From: Luscinia megarhynchos
Lineage: Eukaryota; Chordata; Aves; Passeriformes; Turdidae
DNA: 64,000 bases
Direction: 5' to 3'
Assembly (NCBI GenBank): GCA_034336665.1
Contig: CM067592.1
Coordinates: forward strand, 29,547,819-29,611,818
Position numbers and translations under genes: made by a program. The notes beneath the pieces are model-generated. The model did no database searches. It saw only the letters and a program-made list of their open reading frames with translations, and was not told where the DNA came from. This document shows positions 37,945 to 49,200 of this stretch, piece by piece (the stretch's first letter is position 1; every line of letters begins with the position of its first letter).

Positions 37945-40580
37945 TTTATTTTAGTAATAAACAGAGATTTCTATCCAACAAAAACCTGAACACATCCTGA
38001 AATATCTCATTTGGATAATGAAAACAGCAGTTTGTGTCTGCTTTCTGCTGTCCTTTACTCTCAATAGCATGACAAAAAGAAATTATCTTTTTCATGGTGA
38101 GGACTTTCCATGTCTATAAAGAATGGATTTTTACTGGACACAAAATCAATTAATATCTGTAAACTGTTATTCAAAAACTTCTTTTGCAAATTATAATCAA
38201 TGCTAATGGATATGTGGCAACATCAAACATAAAAATAAAAGCAAAGAGAAAAATTTCCTACTACCTTCAACTGTTTGCAGGTATTTTGCAAAAAAAATGG
38301 TAGAACACTAACAAATCACATTAATTGCTGCAGATACATAAAAACCAGAAATGGTTTAAACCATAAAAAAAAGAAGGAAATAAAATTTTGCACGTTTTGT
38401 AATGTAAGTGAGGCAACTGATGGCACTTTTGTGCTTCCCCAGCATGCATATAAATCACTACACAGAACATGGTGCAGACAAAAACTGGAGTTCTGCCATG
38501 CCTCCCTGCAAATATAACTCAGGAAGCTCAACAGGTCTTCAGGTGGCAGGGCATTTTCATCATTCTGAAAGCTCTTATCATCCTATTTCAACCTTATACA
38601 ATTAAAATGGAGACCTATATATTCAATACGATCCCCTAAAATAAAATTCAATGCACATGAGTTGTGAGATACTGGAATTGTTGCTGGTGATCTCTTATTT
38701 GATACTTACTGCTAATTCAACCTTAGAATGATAGAAAAACTTGCAAAATTGCTTTGCATATATTTCATTATACTGTTCTCAGGTTGCTTAGGTGCTTCAG
38801 TCACTGCTTAGAGCAAATTGTTTTCCATGAGGAACAATAGTTCCATAGGTAATAGCAACCTAGAAAGTTGAATTTTCATAAAGTCATATTGTAAGGCCAA
38901 ACATAATGATCACATATCAAAAACTATCCTAAAAGACTAAATATTTAGGACAATTGGGCCTAACTGGTGCTTGTTGATAAATGGAACACTGATATAGTTC
39001 TCAGATAATGAAACACTGAACAAAATCTGTAATAAAAAGTATTTTATTTTCACTTTTTGAGCTGTTTTCCTTTCTCTAGACAATTGTACTCCTGGTTAGA
39101 AATGTCTAAGGCATTGAGTACTAAGCACTACATACTAAAGCCAAGTAAACTTTTTTAAAGGAATATTAACACACTTTGCCTTTTATTCTGCTTGCAAGAT
39201 CCATGCAGTTTTCCCTCACAATGTATTGCTATTTGTCTCTAGTTTATTTATAAATTAAGTGTTTTGTTTGTATGTTCTAATACTAATGATGTCTGCATTA
39301 GGTTCCATTATCTGCAATATTATTCATGTGCATTTCTTATTCAACCAGTAATATTTATGCAGACTGATAATGACTGGTCAGGTCAGTCTTATTACAGTTT
39401 ATCCATTCCCTAGTGGGCAGTTTTTACATTTTTAGGAGTTCCTTTCAAATGTTAAATCAGCATTTTAATATAGGTGGGTTTAAATGTGATTTTACATGAA
39501 ACTTGTGAATTAGCCTCAGTGGAAAAAGAAAAAAAACATCAAAATCACATAAAATTGTAGTGAGCACTGCCTACCGTCCTTTAGCAGCCAAAGAAAAAAA
39601 AAAATCTCCTGATTCTGAAACAAACCCCATATGTGGCATGTGGTGGTGCTGGCACCTACGTAGATCTCCAAAGGTGATCTGCTCCTGCTGTGTTTGTGGC
39701 TGCATTAACATCATAATCCATAATTTCATTATGTTTACTTAACTTACACATGAATCATTTGCCTGTTGCAATCTTCAGAAACAAAATGGACTTAGTGTTC
39801 TGTACGAAGCATAAGGAAAACAAACAAACAGAAAATCTGTTTTCCTTAATAGAGCTGCCAAATTTTGTTCGTCTTGACTTTCAAGGACCATATTTCTCTT
39901 ATTTTTTCAATTATTTAAACACCTGCAGAGATGAGCTGGTTGCAACATGAAACATGAAGTTGTTTTAATTCACAGCTTTTGAAAAAGCAATATATTTTTA
40001 TATTAGTGAATATGTCTTGTTTATCTTTGTTCCAAAAATGCTTTTTCTTCAAATTTGAAAATTCATTTTTCATTTCATTTAATCTGGTTTGTTGGTGTTT
40101 TTAATAATGAAAAATTGCCACTGTCCACAGCTTTTCTTTAATTTTTTTTCTTCTCCCTTTTTTGTCTTTATTGCATTTCAAGTTCATGTATGGAAATATT
40201 TTGAAACAAATAAGCAAATTACTAGCAAATCTTAATCTATCATGTTTAAACATTTCAAATGTTTTCCAAAGATGGAGAGTTTCATTTTCATTTTCTTGAT
40301 CATTTATTTTCCAATATTGCAAGAAAAAAGATGTCATTTTAAATTTCTTTTTATGTATCTAAACATGAATTCTTCTTCATTAATTGAAAAGGCTAGGCTT
40401 GCTAGGATGCAGAGCTTTCTGTTTGATGTTTCTTATACAATAAACACTTAAAATATTGCATTATGAAATTTATTATCTCAACACTTCCTTTGATAACTGC
40501 CTCCAATTTTAAACTCAAATTGCATTTTTCCAGGACAATGGGAGTGGTGAGTGTTATGCAAAATAAAGATGAGAACGTTT

Positions 40581-40605
40581 CTTTTTTTTCTTTTTTTTTT
40601 TTTTT
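40581..40605 (+). repeat. Poly-T tract
   Basis: T run broken by a single C. Confidence 0.93.
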
Positions 40606-41127
40606 AATTTTGTCCTCACAGCAGTATTGACTGTTGTAATAATTTGGAAAATCCTGACCTCACACCTTGAGGAAATAATAATGATCAAACAGTGATCCAA
40701 AGAGATCTTTTAATTTGTTTACAATTTATTTGGATGTGTTCATGACTGTGTCTTAGTAAAGAGAATCATGACACAGGTTGTAAAGAACAACTGATGAAAC
40801 ACTACTATTTCTACTTCCATAGAGAAATCACCAATGTAATTTCAGCTGTGCCCGAGAATGGATGTGGTTCAAAAGTGATCTTAACTAACAGTTCTCTTTT
40901 TCATGGTATTTGGCACAGTTAATCAACTGAAATTTACACAAATGCATTGCAATTTATATGAAAATGGCTTACTAGCACGTCCCTGCAGTGGTGTATGTGT
41001 TTTGACATTGCAAAGGGTTTGCAAAAACTAACAAGTCACTATGGATATTTATTCTTCACTCTCCATATTTTTCCTTTTGTCCAAGAAAAAAGGAGGTGGA
41101 TACTACTTGTGCCTTTTGCCAAGGTAA

Positions 41128-41154
41128 TTTTTTTTACTTTTTTTTTTTTTTTTT
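41128..41154 (+). repeat. Poly-T tract
   Basis: T run interrupted once by AC. Confidence 0.93.
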
Positions 41155-42648
41155 ACTTTATTCAATTAATGTTTTTAAACAGAAAATGTTTGAGTGAGCT
41201 CACTGCAGGGAGCTCCATATATCTTATCACATTTATTTCCAAATCTCACAAAATGGAGGTGCAGAGCTGTTATATTTACTTTGTAATCAGGCAGAGAGTG
41301 TCAGACTATGATTTGGATCTAGTCTGAATATTTTCTATTATTCACCTTATTTAATAAACTGTCACTTGAAAGAGGAAGTGATAAGCTTTCACACAATGTA
41401 TCAAAGGAATGCTGTGCCTTCCTCCTTTATTATTCATGCTACATTTGAAGTTAATGAAGCATAACCTCTGAGCTGATATTTTTATAGATGAAAGAGACAT
41501 CATGTTACATATTCTATTTTTTTCATCAGCTTCTCTGTAACCGACACAAAACACGATTGCCTTGCACTTAGTATCTCACTATTGATGGGCATTCTTGCTG
41601 ATGTCTTTTCTAATAGTCTTCTATTTTCTCTATATTTAAGGTTCTACCTATGAATGAAAAGCCAAGGGTGAAATGGATGGGGAACAGTAGTATATTTTAA
41701 TTAAATTTACTGTGGACACAGTGCTGACAGATTTTTTTTTTCCTACATATTCATTTTTTTCCCATCCATATCATAAGATGCTTTCTCTCCACTCCTTTTT
41801 TTATTTTTAAAATATTATTTTCATTTTACTGTATCATCAACCAACTTGGATGTTATGACTGTGAACAAAAAGCCCACTCACATAATAACTTCAGGTAAAA
41901 CTCCAGTTGCACAACATACAAGTCTGTTTCATATATTAAAAGAAATCAAAAAGAACAATGCATGATATAGAAAGAACAACAAAATGCTCATTGCTATGCT
42001 AGTATGAGACTAAGAATATGGTTTAAGCAAATGATACCTTATGGCATGTATTTTTGTAGGAGAATGTTGTATTATCCCATTATCTGTCATTTGTGGAGGA
42101 AAAATAAATAATTATCCCTTTCAATTTCAATCCTAATTAATAAAATATAGTAAAATAACATTTTGCAGTGATTTCTTAATTATAGAAGTTCCTCTAGACA
42201 GAATGGTGTGACAACATTTCCTCATGAAGCAACTCCAGAAATTCCTGCCTCTGTGGACAGTGAAACTTGTCCAGGAGTACACTCCTACAAAATAAAAAAC
42301 ATAAGGCAGATATGACTCCAGTTTTCTTCTAGGATGTTGCTGGAGGTACAACAATGGAATTTTGAATTTGGTCATTTTTGTGATCTTAAAATAAAATCTA
42401 CCATGAAAAATGACAACAGAGCACTGAAGAACATTTACAGTGAAGGAAATAGGCTGCCATTCTTAAAGATGAATTAAACTGCATTTCATTCATATTTTCT
42501 ATTATGTCTCTTTTTAGGGTAAATCTGTTAAAATTGGAAAATAGACTTGTTGCTCAAATTTACAGGTCCTTACACTCACCAACTATTTGATGCTGATTGG
42601 TAAGTCTTCCAGAAATTTCAGATAAAGTACTTTCTTTTTTCTTCTTTC

Positions 42649-42697
42649 TTTTGTGTGTTTGTTTGCTTGGGTTTGGGTTTGTTTGTGGGAGGTTTTG

Positions 42698-42750
<53 letters not shown>

Positions 42751-42886
42751 TGGTCTTGTTGTTTTATTTTGGTAGGTTTTTTTGGTTTTTTGGGGGTTTT
42801 TTTGGGTTTTTTTGGGGTTTTTGGTTGTTTTTGTGGTGTTTTTTTTTGTTTTTGTTTTTTTTTGGGGGGTTTTTGGGGTTTTTTGG
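42649..42886 (+). repeat. G/T-only low-complexity tract with (GTTTT)8
   Basis: About 240 bp made almost only of T and G on the + strand. It holds eight GTTTT units (42709-42748) and many runs of 3-6 G: 42669-42701 and 42792-42824 each have four G runs of at least 2-3, and 42864-42869 has six G. On the - strand the same tract is A/C only. It produces overlapping open frames (e.g. 42597-42905, + and 42618-42938, -) of F/G or K/P composition that are not genes. Confidence 0.93.
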
Positions 42887-45605
42887 CATGAACAAGCAGA
42901 GTTGAAAAATTCAGGAAGTTTCTAAAGCCACACATCACAGAAGAAAATAAGGGGACAGCAACATTTCATACAGGATAAAATTCTAATAAAGATCTGGTGA
43001 GTGAGAAAAATTGGAAGTAGAAATCTGAAAACAAGACACCCTTCTATCAATTAAATGCTTGCAATGTTGGTTTTCCCTCTGATCTTGCTTCTAGCAATTC
43101 TAACAATAATGATATTTTCCTTGGCTTGCAGAAAACTTCACACATTCTGCCCATTCCAATTCCTTTTCTGTGTCTGTTTTGTATCTTGTTTACTATGTTT
43201 TCCAGTATCTGTTGATGCTACAGGCTCTATACACTTGCTTGATCTATGCCCCCTGTATTTCCCTATCATCTTCGCCTGAGCTTATTCCGTATGAATTTAG
43301 TGAGGTATTTTTAAAGAAAACCTCTTTCTTGAGATCCACTTCACTTTGTGGGCAGCATCACATGTGGTGTGCACACAGCAACTGCTATACAAGCAGGCCA
43401 ACAAACAGTCTGGCAGAAGATGAGTAACAAAATTCAGTCTTTGCAATTCCATTCTTCTCTTACAATCAGAGCTATTATGTGTGTCCCCTTAGCAAGTTGA
43501 CCTTGGTTTCTTTTCTCCTTATGAGTCATTCTGGAGCTAGAAGGGCAAGATAAACTCTTGAGGTGGAATTTTTATTTGTTTTTGTTCAGCTGGAGCTTTT
43601 TTTATGTGAAAAGCACCAGACTGAAGATCAAGCAAAACAAATATTTTTTGGTTCTGACTAAAATCTCACATGTCTGTGAAGATGTTTAAGTACCATTCCA
43701 GACTTATTACATTGATGTTATTGCATACTTCAGTGGGAAGATTCTATGGATATTAATAGAAATAAAGAATATAAACAGTAATTTAAAAAGCCACCTTCTG
43801 GGATAAAAGATTGAGGTGCATATATACATCCAAGACAGAATTTTAGTGATTACAAGGACAATCAACATGTCTTCTCTAAGATGTATTTCTATGTAATTTA
43901 TATCTACACCTTCTCAGTAATAAAAATCTAGTGTATTACTATTTTTACCATGGCCAAACATAAAATAATGTGCATTTTCGCTATTTTTATTTACTTTTTC
44001 TTTTTGATACTCAGAAAATACTGAACTGAGAATGTGAGATGGGAAAAAAACCCAAACAAAATAACCCAGCCATATATAAAGAAATATACATTGACTAATA
44101 CAATGATAGGCCATATAAAATAAAAACATTTCATTTTAAGTTTTGGAGATATCAGTTGTACTTATTTGATACTCTTAATTGTTTCCTTTTATTTTCTTAT
44201 ATTTTCACTCTCCTAGCATTCAAAGTATTTGATTCAGAGCCTATTTGCTTCGGTTTTGCCTTTACTTTTTGGTTAGTACATTTTTGGAAAAAATATCTTT
44301 ATGACTCCTATGATGGCTGAAATGTGATTCAGAATTTCAGAGTTTTATCAGTGTACAAGTTCCATGATAAATTTCATATGCAAATATGTATGCATACACA
44401 TATTTTATATTTACTTTCCCTCCATGAGAAGAATGAGAGCTCCATGTATACTTCTTCTTCCATCTAACTCTTATATAAATTTACTGTGCACTGCTGTAAG
44501 CCCTATCTGTCACAGAATCAGAATTATAATGCTGTTTGGAACAACATCAATCAATGAGCTCCAAGTTTTATGAAACAAAATTGAATAGAAATGCTGCAAG
44601 CTATGTAATTTTGAATTTCAGAACAATTCAACATTTTAAATAATTATTTATTTTTATTTTTCTGCTCTAATGGAACAGTTTCTAAGACTCTATATATGGA
44701 TTTATGCTACCTCCACAGTTACACATAATTTTAACTATCAACATCTCTCTCTCACCACTGATCATGAAGGTCCAGATAAGGACAAAGAGAGAAAAAAAGA
44801 GACGCTTAATATGACTGGAAAGTGAAAAATGTTGATCTGCAATTTTATTTTCCTCTCTCCATATTTGTCACAAAGATATTATTTTGATTTTTTGTAAATG
44901 AATACAAACACCAGAGAGCAATAGATAGGAGCAACAGTAAATCATGAAGGTCAAGGTAGCACTCTACATTTCTGCAACGTGTCTAATTATTTGTTAATCA
45001 GATTTCAAGAAGTAGCTTCCTTCTAAGGCCTCAGCACTCTAGGCTGTAGTCTATCACACATGTAAATCATCATTTTAAACAAACACTTCGGGGAAAAGAA
45101 CTATATTTTTTTAAATTATTAGTATTTGTGGAATAGTTCAGGAGACTCATCAGCACTTAATCTTCTGGGAAAAAAAAAAGAAAAAAAAGTGCTTCCTTTG
45201 TGTGGTTTACTAGATGAATCAGGTTATGAAAGGTAAGGTGGTGAAAAAGGAAAGCCTTGAGCCAAAAAGTTGAGCTTGATCTTTTGCTGTTTGCTGCATG
45301 CTAAATCATACATTATAGTAAAGATAAACTATTACTGCAGATTCCTCATTGAAATCTGGATGTGGAAAGACAATGACTGAGATAAGAAGTAGAGATTTCA
45401 CTAAAGTGACTGTGGGTATGGTCTGACAAGTATATCTCATTGCAAAGAAGTTCCTGATGACTGAGTGTAGACAGCTTCTTGAACTTATAATGAAGTAGGA
45501 AGCACAGAGATCAGGCTAAAAAACCACAGTAAATTCTTAAACTAGAGTCACAGAAATGGATATAGAGTGAGGGTAGTATTTTCTTTTCTCTCTGCATGTT
45601 TTCTT

Positions 45606-45622
45606 TTAATTAATTAATTAAT
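45606..45622 (+). repeat. (TAAT)n simple repeat
   Basis: Four TAAT/TTAA steps in a row, self-complementary. Confidence 0.85.
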
Positions 45623-46386
45623 CTATCATATTGTGATTTCTGATACAATTTTGGCACTTTTTAGGAAAACACATTTTTTAAAGATACTTCTTCAAAGAAT
45701 TTTTGATGCTCTCATTCTACATCAAGAAGAGTCTGAGGGTTCACAGATCACTCAGCATCTGCTCATTTGCATAGAATGTATGACAGCAAAATTAATTTCT
45801 TTTCAGGTCACTGGAATACTTCATAAGTGATTCCAAGAAATTATGCATAAAATTCTCATTTCATTCAAAGTGTATATATTTGTCCACAGAAATGGGCAAA
45901 TAACAGACACTGGACAGATTGACCGATTTCCTGTGGGTAATGTGCATTTTTTGCAGATATTATTTCTCTATATTGAGAGACAAAATGGCAGATATATGAG
46001 CAATATAGCTAAATCACTTTGCAGATTATCAATTATAATAAGATATTTTTCCCATAAATAATGAGTGGATTCAACCTCATTGCAAATGTAAGGGTCATTT
46101 TTTTTAGAGCTGGCTTTGCTTGGGACTCAAACCTTCTCCCCCACAACAGTTAAAGTGAGAAGATAGAAAATACAGCAGAAGAGCTTGACTTCTCTACAGA
46201 TGTAGATTCTTGACTGCTTCTTGCTTCAATGAACCTCTTTCTCAAGATTATTAAGGTAGGCTTGTTTAAAATTTTGTGCTAACCAGAAAAAAATATTAAT
46301 AGCTAAAATGTGAATGTTTTCAGAGACAGAAAAATAGTGATATGATTAAATACTGGTTTGGTTTGTTTTTTTTTTTTTGGCTTCTA

Positions 46387-46490
46387 ACTTTTCAGCTCCC
46401 TTCCCCCCTTCTCCTTATCTCTTTTCCTCCCTCTCGTCTTCCCTTTCTTCCTTACTGCTTTTCTTTCCTCTGTCTTCTTTACAAAAGTAT
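46387..46490 (+). repeat. Polypyrimidine tract
   Basis: About 100 bp of C and T with only scattered purines (CAGC at the start, one G near 46435, AC and GC near 46454, G near 46472). No repeat unit is evident. Confidence 0.85.
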
Positions 46491-47677
46491 GATACATGCA
46501 AAAATACCACATGGGAAAAAATCTTCATGCTAAGACTTGTGGCCTGAAAAAAGAGCTATTACTTCTGCTTCTCTCCAGGATAAAGAGATACTCTAAAACT
46601 TCCCCACATACTACCTGATTCCAGTGAGTACACTATGAATTTCAAAAAGCTTTACAAAAGATTTTCTACCTCATGCTATCTTCTAGACCATATAGTTCTT
46701 CAAGATTTGAGACTAACTTCTTTGTTTGCAGTGATTTTCAATGTAAAGAAGAGCTTCTGTTAAATGTTTAATGCATCCAGAAAATACAATATCTGTTCCA
46801 TGGATATTAGTAAGGTATTGCTAATGTCTCTGACATTTCCTATTGGACTGCTTGGGGGAACTCAAACTGAAATTTCACTTAGTAAGGGAATTAATATGGC
46901 ATTCCTTGCTTCTTTCTTAAGATTCCTCAATAATCTTGACATCACTGTTCATTTCTCAGACAATTTTCATTTTAGTGAAAATGCAGGACAATGATCAAAT
47001 GAGCCAAGTTGGAAAACATGTGAGATACTTTATGAACGAATAAGCTTGGAAGCATACATTATGTATAGTATTCAAAGTTTTATCACTGAGCATATCCTTC
47101 CTTTGGGCAGTAGATAGATATGGTAATAGCAGAGTGATGACATTCTCTTCTGATGAGTGCAGGGAAAAAAGGACCTCTCTCTTTCAGTGATGAAAAAAGA
47201 TTTTTTTTTTCCCACAGGCTATTAACATTTCATATTTGAGTGGGTGCAAGTAAATACCATCGAAGAAGTTTCAGAGAAGGCCCAAATACCAGATTACCCC
47301 GAGTCTAACACTTGTGCTGTCAGTTGTTTCCATTTGTCATGTGGTAAAAAAATGACAAAACCTCCTTCTATCTGCTAGTAGGGTAATGGGATATCCTAAT
47401 ACTAGATGGATAACATTTTTAAAATCCCAAAATACAGGAAAATGAGGTAACGATATTTTACATTGATTTATAAATTAGTGTTTAAATTTTTACAAACATT
47501 TTTTAAACACCTTTTTTTATAGCTTTCTTCCCTTCTGAGTCTTATCAGTTAAGATGGCTCTTTTTTGAATAGTGAACATGAGACAGAAAATCTCCGTAAA
47601 ATAAACACACTGTGAACTTTCTCCACAGACAAGCTGTGTATTCTAGAATTTACTTCTCTGTGATGAGAGAAAATGAG

Positions 47678-47704
47678 TATATCTTCCTATTCTAGGAAGA
47701 TATA
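47678..47704. repeat. Perfect inverted repeat, 12-bp arms, 3-nt loop
   Basis: TATATCTTCCTA (47678-47689), loop TTC, then TAGGAAGATATA (47693-47704). Not followed by a T run in a gene context, so no terminator role is implied. Confidence 0.9.
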
Positions 47705-48504
47705 ATTGTTTTACATCTGGAATTGAATGTAGACTCTCAGACTGTAAGCTTATTGCTACCTCAGTTGGGGAACTTTGTAGAATGACTTCTGAGCTGTATT
47801 CTCTCTCCTGCTTACCACAGGCTTTTGTGTTGTTTTGTTTCTTTAAGTGAAGGATTTGATTCTTTAATACCTTCTTGTACCAATAAGTCAATGACAACAG
47901 CCTGAGTGACTTTGCAATAGCAAGGGAGCAGCTAATCAGGGAAGCCAAGTCGTTGTCAGGAAGGAGATTTCAACATTAAGTTCACACAGAGTTATACAGA
48001 CTAAAGAGTGAAAAACTCACATTCTGGAACTGAAATTCAATAAAACTCATGCTTCTATTCCCTGTCCTGGGTACACAAACCATTACGCTAATAAAATGAT
48101 TGAAAATACCACTATCCTATACACTGAGATCTGATTCCTTTAAAGTAAATTTCAGTGAATTCCAGACTAGTACATGACTAAAAAATTGTTATTTTGAGCC
48201 TAGAAGCACAATTGTCAACCAGAGCTGTGAAATTTGGAATATTGCTGACCAGGCACAGTCTAATCTGTGAACAAATGAGTTTTCAAGAACACAAGCCCTA
48301 CTGTGCTGAAACAGACTTACTTTCATTATCAGACGATAAAAAAGTCTAAAATCTACAATTTTTAAAAACTATTTATCTGTTTATTATGTGTTGGTTATTC
48401 TAGTAGTCTGATATCCTATAGGTCTGCCTGTTTGCAAGTCCAACTAGCAGCAAAGCTCATTATGTAGCTCAAACAACAGAGTCACTTATTAGACTTTATA
48501 AGTG

Positions 48505-48830
48505 TATGTATATACCTATATTGATCTACATATGTATCTCATATATATATATCTATATATATGCCCAGTGATTGTAATCAACACAGAAACATGAACACAA
48601 CCATGAACAGGACTAACAACTTATTTTCCTCTTTGGCTGATCAGAAAAGCTCATTAGTAGAAAATACATATATTCAGACATATATGTGTACATATTTGGA
48701 TATTGACATATGTGCACATGTATAATGCGTGACCATATACATGCATAGGTACATATCCATATATATATGTGTGTGTGTATATATATATACATGGGTGTAT
48801 ATGGATATGAGATATATATGTGAGAAGGGA
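48505..48830. repeat. AT/GT-rich simple sequence
   Basis: Interrupted (TA)n and (TG)n steps: TA-rich at 48540-48562, mixed TATG/TACATA at 48660-48745, and alternating AT then GT then AT at 48758-48790. Frames on the - strand here (e.g. 48613-49077) are I/Y/H/T-rich simple-repeat translations. Confidence 0.85.
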
Positions 48831-49047
48831 AGGAGAGAGTGACCAGCAGTCTTGTGAGGCAATGATGGACAGAGCTGGTGAGCAAAGGATAAGGACTGCC
48901 ATGACAAAAAGTTACCACACTATCAAGAAAAGAGGTCTTAAACAGAGTCACCTCAAGAATTTGCATGTAAGCAAGGACAAACCTACCAGGCATCTTTATG
49001 GGAAAAAACACCCAGACCCTTTTCTGGGCATTAGTGTGGTGGTCTCT
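48831..49047. other. Unassigned sequence upstream of the CR1 endonuclease remnant
   Basis: GC content rises compared with the flank. It may be more of the same CR1 (upstream ORF2 or 5' part), but I cannot match it confidently. Confidence 0.35.
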
Positions 49048-49200
49048 GAAGTGTCCACACGCCAATATGTGCAGCATGGGGAATAAACAGCAGGAATTCG
49101 ATATCTGTGTAGTTACAGGGTTACTTGCTGTGACTTGTTGGGATGTTGCTGGATCATGGGGCTGTGAGCAGATAACCCACGTGAGTGGAGGCTACAGTGC
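49048..49200 (+). mobile_element. CR1 LINE remnant, start of the ORF2 endonuclease
   Basis: The frame beginning at 48998 contains KCPHANMCSMGNKQQEFDIC, which fits the conserved start of the CR1 ORF2 endonuclease (a pattern around a Y/H-x-N-A/M-x-S-M-G-N-K-Q-E core). The nucleotide phrases GCAGCATGGGGAATAAACAG (49072-49091) and CAGGAATT followed by ATATCTGTG also match CR1. The similarity fades after about 49200. With no nearby reverse-transcriptase or 3' end this is a small internal fragment. CR1 copies are normally 5'-truncated, so an isolated 5' ORF2 piece implies deletion of the rest. Confidence 0.6.

Larger units (their letters stand above)
37306..42648. other. AT-rich unique sequence, no gene seen
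   Basis: No recognisable gene. Homopolymer-rich stretches lie at 37885-37944 (A), 40581-40605 (T) and 41128-41154 (T). Short chance frames only. Confidence 0.55.
42887..48504. other. AT-rich unique sequence, no gene seen
   Basis: No recognised gene or mobile element. Contains a TTAA-type repeat at 45606-45622, a polypyrimidine tract at 46387-46490 and a 12-bp-stem hairpin at 47678-47704. Confidence 0.55.

Noticed and set aside
42597..42938. F/G-rich and K/P-rich frames of about 100 codons
   Set aside because: Direct translation of a G/T-only tract; no protein feature.
48613..49077. 154-codon - strand frame
   Set aside because: Largely a translation of alternating AT/GT simple sequence plus flank; no domain.
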